Below, piece by piece: positions 15,224-22,688 of a DNA stretch of 64,000 nt. The translations under genes were made by a program, and so were the position numbers. The notes under the pieces are model-generated. The model was given only the letters and a program-made list of their open reading frames with translations. It searched no databases and was not told where the DNA came from. Source of the stretch: Pedobacter nutrimenti (GTDB lineage Bacteria; Bacteroidota; Bacteroidia; Sphingobacteriales; Sphingobacteriaceae); the NCBI RefSeq assembly GCF_003208655.1, contig NZ_QKLU01000006.1, forward strand, positions 248,001 to 312,000, given 5' to 3'. Position 1 is the stretch's first letter. Every line of letters starts with the position of its first letter.

Positions 15224-15232
15224 ATTGAGCTT

Positions 15233-16657
15233 ATGACAATACCGGATTCACAGAAAAATGAGTATCTGTATGAAAGAATTGCTGCAGAACTGGAACAACA
15301 AATCCAGTCGGGCCTGCTACTGCGGGCGGATAAAATGCCATCCATCCGCAACATTTGTACAGATTATAAGGTCAGTATGAGTACGGCCTTGCAGGCCTAC
15401 TACCGGCTGGAAAGTAAAGGTCTGATCAGGCCTGTTTCAAAATCAGGTTATTACGTGAGTTATGTGAAAAAATTCCCGGCCCTCCCCAGTCAAAGCAGCC
15501 CATCTTACCTCATGGGGAAAGAAGATAATTCCAGTCTGGTCAGCAAGGTCTATGATGGCATCAGTTCTGATCATATGATGTTGTCGCTGGGCTGTCCTTC
15601 AGCTGAACTTTTACCGGTGGCCAAACTGAATAAATCGACAGTCCAGGCCATTCATCACTTTCGGGAATCTGGCACAGGTTATGAACACATACAGGGCAAT
15701 ACAAAACTGCGGCGGCAGATTGCAAAACGATCTTATGTTTGGGGTGGACGCCTGGAAGAAGATGATGTCCTGACAACAGCCGGGTGCAGTAGTGCAATGA
15801 CCCACTGTCTGATGGCCCTGACCAAACACGGAGACAGTATCGTTGTTGAAAGCCCTGTATATTTTGGAATCCTGCAACTGGCCAAAAGCTTTGGATTGAA
15901 TGTGATTGAGCTGCCCTCAGACCCCAGAACAGGCATTGATCTGGATGCCCTAAAAGCCATTTTGAAAAAAGGTAACATCAAATTGTGCCTGCTGATCAGT
16001 AATTTCAGTAATCCAATGGGAGGGACCATGCCTGTCGAACATAAAAAAGAAACAGTGCGTTTAATGGAGTTCTACAACATACCCCTTTTGGAAAATGATA
16101 TGTATGGTGATCTTTATTTCGGGACCCAGCGGCCTGTAAACTGTAAAGCCTTTGACCAGAGTGGGCTGGTTTTGCTGTGCAGTTCGGTTTCCAAAACCCT
16201 GGCCCCTGGTTACCGGGTAGGCTGGCTCACACCAGGCCGGTTTGCTGAAGAGATCCGAAGAATAAAATTTGCAACCAGTATCTCTTCAAACGCGCTCAGT
16301 CAGGAAGCTGTTGCAGGTTTTTTGGAAAAGGACCGTTATGAAAACCACCTTCGAAAACTACGGACAACCCTGCAGGCCAACAGCCTGCATTACATGGATG
16401 CGATCATGAAGTATTTTCCCGAAGGAACAAAAGTAAGCCAGCCTCCAGGAGGATTTATGTTGTGGGTGGAACTGGCTCCGAAGGTCAATACTGCACTACT
16501 GTATGAGCAGGCCATCAAAAAGAAAATCAGTATTGCACCCGGAAAAATGTTTACCCTTCAGGACCAGTACAACCATTGCATGCGTTTGAGCTATGGACAT
16601 GTTTGGAATAAAGAGGTCGAACAAGCCATTAAAACCTTGGGTAAACTCGCAGGATAA
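15233..16657 (+). CDS. MocR-family PLP-dependent transcriptional regulator
   Basis: This 474-residue regulator starts at MTIPDSQKNEYLYERIAAEL. An in-frame ATG 50 codons upstream lies inside the divergent acetyltransferase gene and would give an unlikely leader. Residues ~10-75 form the GntR winged helix (LLRADKMPSIRNICTDYKVSMSTALQAYYRLESKGLI). The rest is an aminotransferase-like domain, with the PLP lysine at Lys321 in SSVSKTLAPGYRVGW. It is closely similar along its whole length to the MocR encoded at 39722-41149, so the two are paralogues. The divergent GNAT gene and the shared upstream 16-bp motif suggest auto-regulation and control of the neighbour. Confidence 0.9.
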   Translation: MTIPDSQKNEYLYERIAAELEQQIQSGLLLRADKMPSIRNICTDYKVSMSTALQAYYRLESKGLIRPVSKSGYYVSYVKKFPALPSQSSPSYLMGKEDNSSLVSKVYDGISSDHMMLSLGCPSAELLPVAKLNKSTVQAIHHFRESGTGYEHIQGNTKLRRQIAKRSYVWGGRLEEDDVLTTAGCSSAMTHCLMALTKHGDSIVVESPVYFGILQLAKSFGLNVIELPSDPRTGIDLDALKAILKKGNIKLCLLISNFSNPMGGTMPVEHKKETVRLMEFYNIPLLENDMYGDLYFGTQRPVNCKAFDQSGLVLLCSSVSKTLAPGYRVGWLTPGRFAEEIRRIKFATSISSNALSQEAVAGFLEKDRYENHLRKLRTTLQANSLHYMDAIMKYFPEGTKVSQPPGGFMLWVELAPKVNTALLYEQAIKKKISIAPGKMFTLQDQYNHCMRLSYGHVWNKEVEQAIKTLGKLAG

Positions 16658-16674
16658 GCACCTGATTTATATAT

Positions 16675-16718
16675 AAAGATATCAAGATTTATAGATATAA
16701 ATATGTTTTGATGTCTTT
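16675..16718. terminator. A/T-rich hairpin after MocR gene
   Basis: AAAGATATCAA (16675-16685) pairs with TTGATGTCTTT (16708-16718) with one G-T pair. It lies about 17 bases after the MocR stop codon. The following sequence (AAGCTTAGC) lacks a U tract, so termination would be weak on the plus strand. Confidence 0.45.
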
Positions 16719-16849
16719 AAGCTTAGCTGTTGAGGTCAAAACCCAGTACAAACAAGAGGCTGACTGTCATGGGTTTTCTACCGTAAAAAATAGGTAGATG
16801 TATTTTTTTACATTACATTTATGGAGGTCATTTTAAAACTTGAAGCCTA

Positions 16850-18013
16850 ATGAAATTAAATAAATCAGTCTTTGCTTTCCTGATTCTTTTATGGACAATA
16901 ATGCTTGCTTTGCCGGGCCATGCACAACAAGGGAAGATAGACACGATCCCTTTTTCACTTGAAACCAAACTATTGGTATTTAAGGGAATGTTAAATGGAA
17001 AAGAAGCCTTTTTTGCTTTCGATACCGGTGCGGCTGAAAGTATGGCCAATAGTACAAATGTAGAAAGCGGACAGGTAGAAGTTCTCGATAAAACCCTCAA
17101 TGTCAAGGATGCCAATCAGAAAAGCCTCCGCTTAAAAAAGGGAATGGTAGCAGAACTTGGCATTGGTTCATTCCGGTTTAAAAAGCAAAATTGTTTTGTG
17201 CAGGATATGCAATACCTGCAATGTAACCGTTTGTTTCTGCTTGGTGGTGATGTGATCCGTCAGCTCAACTGGATGATCGATTTTGAGAAAAAATTAATCT
17301 ATGTTTCCAGTTCCTCTTTTCCAAAACAAAATGATATGATCTCCTTAAAGGTAAATTATAAACAGAATACCTCTTATACCGATTTGGTGTTCAATGGAAC
17401 TGCCTATAAAAATATACTTGTAGACATGGGCTATACCGGAAAATTGACCTTACCTGTGGCAGATCGGAAGGTTTCAGCTTTACTGAAGGAAAAACAACAA
17501 AAAAACCTGCTGAACTATAGTCTTGGCGCGCACATGACAATTAATGGCACACCAGCACCAGATACCATTCGGACTTTCCTACTGGACAGCATATCTATAG
17601 AAGGGCGGCAATTTAAACAGGTAACAACGGTTTGTAAAAACAATACAGAGCCAAAACTGGGCCTTGGTTTTTTTGCTGATTTTTGTTCCCTGATGATTCT
17701 GGACCATACAAAAAATGTATTTGAACTTTTGCCCTCTGCGACAGTAAAGCCGCTTGGGTTGGCCAGTTATGAAATTGTTGTCGCTTTAAGAGAAGGAAAA
17801 TTAAAGGTGATTGGAATGGACCTGAGTTCGGGCAATCGGAGCAATGGCTTTGAAATAGATGAGGTTTTGGAGGCCATAGAGGAAAGGAATGCGGCTTCTT
17901 TTGAAGGAGAATGCGATTTTCTAAAATGGTATATGACCAAAAAGGATGGCTTTACCGTGAAAAGGTTAAACGGACAGACGGTTAGAATCAATAAAGTCAA
18001 ACCCCTGGAATAA
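16850..18013 (+). CDS. exported retropepsin-like aspartyl protease-domain protein
   Basis: This 387-residue protein has a signal peptide (MKLNKSVFAFLILLWTIMLALPGHAQ). A first aspartyl-protease lobe has the classic FAFDTGAAES (DTG) motif, and a second half has ILVDMGYTGKLTLP, where DTG is replaced by DMG. Bacteroidota encode many such exported retropepsin-like proteins, sometimes with a C-terminal PDZ. Here the C-terminal ~80 residues (SNGFEIDEVLEAIEERNAASFEGECDF...) resemble a degenerate PDZ-like segment. Whether it cleaves peptides is uncertain because the second lobe is altered. Its stop is 8 bases before the serine hydrolase gene, so the two form an operon. Confidence 0.78.
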   Translation: MKLNKSVFAFLILLWTIMLALPGHAQQGKIDTIPFSLETKLLVFKGMLNGKEAFFAFDTGAAESMANSTNVESGQVEVLDKTLNVKDANQKSLRLKKGMVAELGIGSFRFKKQNCFVQDMQYLQCNRLFLLGGDVIRQLNWMIDFEKKLIYVSSSSFPKQNDMISLKVNYKQNTSYTDLVFNGTAYKNILVDMGYTGKLTLPVADRKVSALLKEKQQKNLLNYSLGAHMTINGTPAPDTIRTFLLDSISIEGRQFKQVTTVCKNNTEPKLGLGFFADFCSLMILDHTKNVFELLPSATVKPLGLASYEIVVALREGKLKVIGMDLSSGNRSNGFEIDEVLEAIEERNAASFEGECDFLKWYMTKKDGFTVKRLNGQTVRINKVKPLE

Positions 18014-18021
18014 ATTCCGAA

Positions 18022-19086
18022 ATGAAAAAATACGGATTTTTGCTATTTCTGTTTCAAACGCTGTTGGTGAATGCCCAGAGCCCTGCTAAGCGCGAAAAAC
18101 TACTGGAACAAATGACCCTGGCCATTGACAGTGGCAAGTATCCAGGTATGCACAGCATACTGATTTCAAAAAATGGTCATTTGAACTATGAACAGTATTT
18201 TAACGGTTTTAACCGGGATTCCCTTCACGATTCCCGGTCGGCCTTTAAATCTGTGACCAGTCTGCTCACCGGTATTGCACTGGATAAAGGTTTTTTGAAG
18301 AGCGTCCATCAGAAAGTCTATTCTTTTTTCCCTGATTACCCTTCTGGTAAAGAGGCTGGTTTTCGTCAATCGATGACCATTAAAAACCTTCTGGAAATGA
18401 AATCTGGTTTTGATTGTGAAGAATTTAATGGAACAAAAGATTGTGAGCAAGCTATGGAAACCAGTAAAGACTGGTTAAAATTTTCGCTGGGCCTGCCGCT
18501 GAAAGACCGGCCGGGAACAGTATGGTCTTATACTTCCATTAACCCAATGATTATCAGTGGGATCATTCATAAGGCCAGTCATATTCGGGTGGCAGATTTT
18601 GCAAAGAAGTACCTGTTTGGTCCTTTAGGGATAAAAAAGTACCGATGGTCCTATGATCCCAGTGGAAATGCAATGACGGGCGGTTCTTTTTTTATCCGGC
18701 CTGTGGATATGGTCAAATTGGGTCAGCTCGTTTTAAACGAGGGCAAATGGGAACAGCGGCAGCTGATTTCCAAAAAATGGCTGCAGGAATCCACCAAAGG
18801 AAACATCCCTATTCCCGATTTTTCTTTTGCAAAGAGCAGCAGAAGTAAAATGCTGCTCCCTCAACCTACCTATTATGGTTACTATTGGTACCATGAGTTG
18901 TTAAAAACCAATGCTATAGAACAGGATTTGCTATTTGCCTCTGGCAATGGCGGACAATATATTTTTATCAGTAGGAAACTTCAACTGGTGGTCGTTTTTA
19001 CCCAGGGAAATTATGGAAACTGGAAAGCCAAACAAGCTTTTGAAATCCTGGCGAAATACATTCTTCCTGGTTTAACCCCGGAATAG
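18022..19086 (+). CDS. exported beta-lactamase-fold serine hydrolase
   Basis: This 354-residue protein has a signal peptide (MKKYGFLLFLFQTLLVNAQ) and the class C beta-lactamase/DD-peptidase/esterase fold (PF00144). The nucleophile motif SxxK is SAFK in DSRSAFKSVTSLLTGIALDKGF. The second motif is in VWSYTSINPMIISGII, and the third corresponds to ASGNGGQYIFI. The conserved PGTVW and GPLGIKKYRWS segments are present. Such proteins are esterases, D-amino peptidases or penicillin-binding relatives, and motif similarity alone does not make this a true beta-lactamase. It follows the retropepsin-like gene by 8 bases and is probably co-transcribed with it. Confidence 0.85.
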   Translation: MKKYGFLLFLFQTLLVNAQSPAKREKLLEQMTLAIDSGKYPGMHSILISKNGHLNYEQYFNGFNRDSLHDSRSAFKSVTSLLTGIALDKGFLKSVHQKVYSFFPDYPSGKEAGFRQSMTIKNLLEMKSGFDCEEFNGTKDCEQAMETSKDWLKFSLGLPLKDRPGTVWSYTSINPMIISGIIHKASHIRVADFAKKYLFGPLGIKKYRWSYDPSGNAMTGGSFFIRPVDMVKLGQLVLNEGKWEQRQLISKKWLQESTKGNIPIPDFSFAKSSRSKMLLPQPTYYGYYWYHELLKTNAIEQDLLFASGNGGQYIFISRKLQLVVVFTQGNYGNWKAKQAFEILAKYILPGLTPE

Positions 19087-19138
19087 GACGTTTTAGGGAC
19101 TGCTTGTCAATAAACCGCTATTCGTTAAATAATGTTAA

Positions 19139-19173
19139 TTTGTTAAAAATCAGCTTTTAATCAGATAGCTTTG
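19139..19173 (+). promoter_or_regulatory. Bacteroidota-type promoter
   Basis: TTTG at 19139-19142 and TAGCTTTG at 19166-19173 are separated by 23 bp, at the upper end of the accepted range for the TTTG / TAnnTTTG promoter. Transcription would begin about 30 bases before the ATG at 19209. Confidence 0.5.
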
Positions 19174-19208
19174 TTTTGCAGCGTGGCTAATCTGCTGTCA
19201 CCCAGACT

Positions 19209-20087
19209 ATGAAAAGGAAATTTTTAATCCTATTTTATTGCAGTACCTTAATTGGTTTTTCAGGAACTGCCGCCTATGCCCAAAAATTGGATGATCCCGA
19301 CCGGGAGGTGAACATATGGGCTGTTAAACCCTTTAAAATTGATGGTAATTCGGAAGAATGGCATGAGCCGCTGAACAATTTTAATGATGCGACCCACCTG
19401 GCTTTTGCTTTGGCGAATGATGAACAGAACCTTTACCTGATCATAGAATCCCTCGATGAGGTCACCACCGGAAGACTGCTTCGTGGTGGCTTGACCTTAA
19501 ACATCAATACCGCAGGTAAAAAGAAAGATGGAATAAAACTTAACTTTTTGGGTATGCAGCAACCGCCTGTACCTGGGCAAGCACCCAGAGACAGTTTGGG
19601 TGTGGAGCATGAAAAAAACAGCGTTCAAAGAGATGCGGGAGTAAGGGTCATTACCGTGTCCGGGTTTAAACAAATTCCGGACGGTGCTTTGGCCATTCCA
19701 AATGAAAAAGGCATTCAGGTCGCAGCAGCCTTTAACAGCCGCAGGGATTACATCTGTGAACTGGCCATTCCACTTGCACAACTGGACCTGAAAGGAACTG
19801 AAGTCAAAGGGATTGCTTATCAAATTAAAATGAACAGCAGTGCAGCCCGTGCAGAACATCGTCCGGAAGCTAAAGGCGGGGAAAGCAGTGGTATGGGCCG
19901 TGGCGGAGCAGGAATGGGCGGAATGGGTGGTATGAAAGGCGGACGTGGCGGCGGCGGCGGACACAGGGGAGGTGGAATGAACGAAAGACGTCCGGATGGC
20001 AGAAATGAAAGTGCAGCTGCTGCAGATTTCTGGATCAAATACGAACTGGCAAAACCTTCAGATGCTTACCGGAACAATTCCCAGTAA
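19209..20087 (+). CDS. exported CBM9/DOMON-like protein with glycine-rich tail
   Basis: This 292-residue protein has a signal peptide ending AAYAQ. The N-terminal ~200 residues resemble the carbohydrate-binding module 9/DOMON-like beta-sandwich: FKIDGNSEEWHEPL, THLAFALANDEQNLYLIIESLDE and YICELAIPLAQLDL. A low-complexity stretch rich in Gly, Met and Arg follows (about residues 223-257, GGMGGMKGGRGGGGGHRGGG) before a short C-terminal end. The function is unknown; similar modules bind sugars or heme. It probably has its own promoter (19139). It faces the convergent TPR lipoprotein gene across a 13-bp gap. Confidence 0.72.
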   Translation: MKRKFLILFYCSTLIGFSGTAAYAQKLDDPDREVNIWAVKPFKIDGNSEEWHEPLNNFNDATHLAFALANDEQNLYLIIESLDEVTTGRLLRGGLTLNINTAGKKKDGIKLNFLGMQQPPVPGQAPRDSLGVEHEKNSVQRDAGVRVITVSGFKQIPDGALAIPNEKGIQVAAAFNSRRDYICELAIPLAQLDLKGTEVKGIAYQIKMNSSAARAEHRPEAKGGESSGMGRGGAGMGGMGGMKGGRGGGGGHRGGGMNERRPDGRNESAAAADFWIKYELAKPSDAYRNNSQ

Positions 20088-20100
20088 GTGATGGGCTCGT

Positions 20101-20568
20101 TTATCTCATAGATTCCGTCGCCCGGATCCGGTCTCTGACGATGTCTTTGTTTCTTGGATCCAGTTTAAGCCCTTTGTTGTATTGGGCAATCGCATTTTTA
20201 TAATCCTGAAAACTGAAATACACTGATCCAAAGCCCCAATAAGCCCCTGCATTTTGAGGGTTGAGCAACCAAGCCTGGTTAAAGCGGTACATGGCCGTTT
20301 GACGGTCCCCCTGGTTTAAATGTTTAAAACCCAACTGTACCATCATTTCGGAAGCTTTTTCTGCGGTTTCCTCTTTGGTTGCTTCTTTCAAAAAGGCACT
20401 GTCAGCGGCCAGTTGCTGCTTGTTTTTTTGTACGTTTCCATATTCCGGTAAAAGCCGGATATTGGTTTTGGCCTGTTCTCTCCAAACCTGATAAGGTGAT
20501 GGGGTATTACAGGAAACCATCATAAAGGTCAGAAGGATGACAAAAACGGTGTGTACTTTATGGTTCAT
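20101..20568 (-). CDS. TPR-containing lipoprotein
   Basis: This 155-residue protein has a lipoprotein signal peptide ending in a lipobox-like VSC (MNHKVHTVFVILLTFMMVSC, acylated Cys20). The C-terminal half contains two or three tetratricopeptide repeats: GFKHLNQGDRQTAMYRFNQAWLLNP and AYWGFGSVYFSFQDYKNAIAQYNKGLKLDP, each ending at the usual proline. It is probably anchored in a cell-envelope membrane and binds partner proteins. The partner is not evident from the neighbours, which are an unrelated convergent gene and a FEKKY-type protein. Confidence 0.82.
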   Translation of the reverse strand: MNHKVHTVFVILLTFMMVSCNTPSPYQVWREQAKTNIRLLPEYGNVQKNKQQLAADSAFLKEATKEETAEKASEMMVQLGFKHLNQGDRQTAMYRFNQAWLLNPQNAGAYWGFGSVYFSFQDYKNAIAQYNKGLKLDPRNKDIVRDRIRATESMR

Positions 20569-20621
20569 AAGCAGGTCGGAAATTTTACTTTCCGGGCAAA
20601 GCTAATAAAGATCAGGTGTTT

Positions 20622-20957
20622 TTATATTCCCATGATGTCTTTTCTTACTTCTTTTCTCCAGGAGCTGCCATATTTTTTGTCCAGGTATTTTGCAATTTCA
20701 GCGTTGTAAACATCCAGGCAAAGGTCTTTGGGAATCACACAACCAAAATCCAGGTATTTTAGCTGATACTTCCGCTCAAAAAGTTCCTGCCCTTTAACAT
20801 GGCGGGACACGATACCACCCTGAACGAGGAAGTTAATTTTTCCCTTGCGGATATCCAGGGCCGCTTTTTCTTTGCTGCCGTTACATTTGGTCTGGCCATA
20901 AACCATCGTGCCAGGCAAAAACAACAAAGTAAAAACAAATAAGTAGCCCGTTTTCAT
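20622..20957 (-). CDS. small exported FEKKY-domain protein
   Basis: This secreted or periplasmic protein of 111 residues begins MKTGYLFVFTLLFLPGTMVYGQ, a clear signal peptide. An ATG one codon upstream (20960) is also possible, and a much longer upstream extension is not. The motif ELFERKYQLKYLDFGCVIP matches the FEKKY family (F-E-K-K-Y ... GC), which is uncharacterised and common in Bacteroidota. Cysteines near TKCNG and DFGC may form a disulfide. It lies downstream of the outer-membrane barrel gene on the same strand, but a terminator between them argues for separate transcription. Confidence 0.72.
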   Translation of the reverse strand: MKTGYLFVFTLLFLPGTMVYGQTKCNGSKEKAALDIRKGKINFLVQGGIVSRHVKGQELFERKYQLKYLDFGCVIPKDLCLDVYNAEIAKYLDKKYGSSWRKEVRKDIMGI

Positions 20958-21020
20958 CATAAAACTTTTAAAAAAGATGCCAGGAAAAAGGAAATTCCAT
21001 ATTTTTTGAAAAACAAAAAA

Positions 21021-21044
21021 GCCTGCTGTATTTATACAGCAGGC
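21021..21044 (-). terminator. intrinsic terminator of the outer-membrane barrel gene
   Basis: GCCTGCTGTA and TACAGCAGGC form a perfect 10-bp stem with a TTTA loop. On the minus strand the hairpin is followed by a run of T (complement of 21015-21020), as expected for a strong terminator of the gene ending at 21065. Confidence 0.9.
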
Positions 21045-21064
21045 CCTGATGTTCAACAGATAAA

Positions 21065-21646
21065 TTATCTGATGTCACTTTTAACTTTATTGGCCGTGTG
21101 CTGACCAGGCAGGTAAATCTGGAAACCAAAAGACAAGTGCAGTGAATGCTGATAGCCATTGTTTCCAAACCCGGTTAAACCCTGGTATTTAAGTAAAGTT
21201 TCCAGACCGATATTTGGGGTAATGAAATAAGCAAAACCAGGTCCTACGCCAAAATCAATACCGTTGGTATTGCTTCCGCCCTGACTCGTATTGCTTCCTC
21301 CAAAACCAAAAGTTGCTTCACCAAAAAAACGTCCATGTTTCAAAACTTCCACGTCTTTACCAGTATAATAGCGTCCAAGGGCACCAATTCCATAAGTGGT
21401 GGTGGTTGCAGCACCTTTTGCAGTACTGATTCCCAGTTTGGCATAGCCCCCCAATGCAACATTATCCTGAATAAACCAGGCCGCTTTGGGCGTAATTTCA
21501 AAACTGAAAACTTTTGCGCCGTTTAAACCTAAATTCATATCGGCCAAATCACCGCCGATGAGTACATTGCCCTTTTGAATCTGGGCATTTGCTGTAAGGC
21601 CTACTCCAAGTAGAACGATTAGCAAACCTAAAGTAAAATTTTTCAT
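21065..21646 (-). CDS. outer-membrane beta-barrel protein
   Basis: This 193-residue protein has a signal peptide (MKNFTLGLLIVLLGVGLTANAQ), followed by eight-strand-like alternating patterns typical of small outer-membrane barrels (PF13505-type): GNVLIGGDLADMNLGLN, FSFEITPKAAWFIQDNVALGGYAKLG, GALGRYYTG, GRFFGEATFGFGG, IDFGVGPGFAYFIT and HSLHLSFGFQIYLPGQ. Such proteins serve as structural anchors or minor pores, and the specific role is unknown. It is a single gene with its own terminator and probably its own promoter in the 560-bp upstream region. Confidence 0.85.
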   Translation of the reverse strand: MKNFTLGLLIVLLGVGLTANAQIQKGNVLIGGDLADMNLGLNGAKVFSFEITPKAAWFIQDNVALGGYAKLGISTAKGAATTTTYGIGALGRYYTGKDVEVLKHGRFFGEATFGFGGSNTSQGGSNTNGIDFGVGPGFAYFITPNIGLETLLKYQGLTGFGNNGYQHSLHLSFGFQIYLPGQHTANKVKSDIR

Positions 21647-22056
21647 AAGATGTTGTTTTTAAATGTTAATCAATATAGCCTGTACTACAAGCATGATGCC
21701 ATAATAACTCACCAAAACCCTTAATTGTTTGTTTTTTTACGTTTTTGGTGCAGCAGCAGCAAACAGAACAGGGACTTAAGGGGGAAATAAAATCACTTAA
21801 ATAGTTTTCATGTAAAGAAATTTATACAAAAATAATACAGCCTGCAGCAGCCTGGAATTTAAAGGAATTTATATTTTTTTGAAACCGACCGCTTAGCTGA
21901 AAAAAAATACCAGGCGTATCATGATCCGGGTCGAAAGCAGCTGTATGTATTTGTTAATCGTTGATAATCAGGGTTTAATGCTTTGTTTTTTTCTGGGTTG
22001 AAACGTATTGGTTTGGGTGTAATTGGTTGACTTTCAGTAAATTAATTTACATTTTT
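21647..22056. other. gene-free divergent region
   Basis: This stretch between the outer-membrane barrel gene (minus) and the lipocalin-like lipoprotein gene (plus) contains no convincing coding frame, RNA gene or repeat. It is A/T-rich with poly-T runs. It should contain the minus-strand promoter of the barrel gene, but I found no full TTTG / TAnnTTTG match there. Confidence 0.5.
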
Positions 22057-22087
22057 TTTGCTTTATATGAATTTGATTCTAACTTTG
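22057..22087 (+). promoter_or_regulatory. Bacteroidota-type promoter
   Basis: TTTG at 22057-22060 and TAACTTTG at 22080-22087 are separated by 19 bp, matching the Bacteroidota housekeeping consensus and ideal spacing. It would give a leader of about 110 bases before the lipoprotein gene at 22207. Confidence 0.62.
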
Positions 22088-22206
22088 GAGCAAAGAACAA
22101 GCCTCCCCGATTTGTTCAAAAACCAATTGTAAAACCCTGAAACCTTTATCCCAGTGGGTGATCTGTGTATAAGATTTGATAAGGGCCGGAACCAATTAAA
22201 CCTATA

Positions 22207-22668
22207 ATGAATTATTTTAAACAGTTGTGGCCACTGTTGCTGCTATTGGCTGCCTGCAACGGAAAACAACCGGCCGAAAAAGAAAAGACAAAGTCACTCT
22301 TGTCTGGTACCTGGAAACTGATTTCAGCTCAAACCATCAAAGGAAAAGATACCCTGCTTACTTATCCTGTTCCAGGTCAGCAGATGATCAAGATGTTTAA
22401 TGAAAGTCATTTCTCATTTGTTAAACATGATCTGAATAAAGGAAAAGGTCCAAATGCTGTATTTGATTCCGGTGCGGGTACCTATACTTTATCCGGAGAA
22501 GATTATCAGGAACATCTGACTTTTTGCAGCTATCGGGATTGGGAAAACCGGGATTTCAAATTTAAACTCCAATTTAAAAATGATACCCTGATCCAAAAGG
22601 GTATAGAAAAGATCGACAGTCTTAAGGTCAATCATGAAATTATAGAAGTATATACCCGGATCCGTTGA
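22207..22668 (+). CDS. lipocalin-like lipoprotein
   Basis: This 153-residue lipoprotein has the signal peptide MNYFKQLWPLLLLLAAC with a lipobox ending at Cys17. LLSGTWKLISAQTIKGKDTLL has the G-x-W signature that starts lipocalin-like domains in many Bacteroidota proteins. The rest forms short beta strands (HFSFVKHDL, GAGTYTLSGEDYQEHLTF, KFKLQFKNDTLIQKGI). The ligand is unknown. It is followed by a TonB-receptor-like barrel gene whose ATG is 20 bases after this stop codon, so the two probably form an operon with a shared promoter at 22057. Confidence 0.8.
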   Translation: MNYFKQLWPLLLLLAACNGKQPAEKEKTKSLLSGTWKLISAQTIKGKDTLLTYPVPGQQMIKMFNESHFSFVKHDLNKGKGPNAVFDSGAGTYTLSGEDYQEHLTFCSYRDWENRDFKFKLQFKNDTLIQKGIEKIDSLKVNHEIIEVYTRIR

Positions 22669-22688
22669 TCTTTAATTCCAGTTCTTTA

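Noticed and set aside
18022..19086. Calling the serine hydrolase a beta-lactamase resistance gene
   Set aside because: The fold is shared by esterases and peptidases; motif similarity alone does not support antibiotic hydrolysis.
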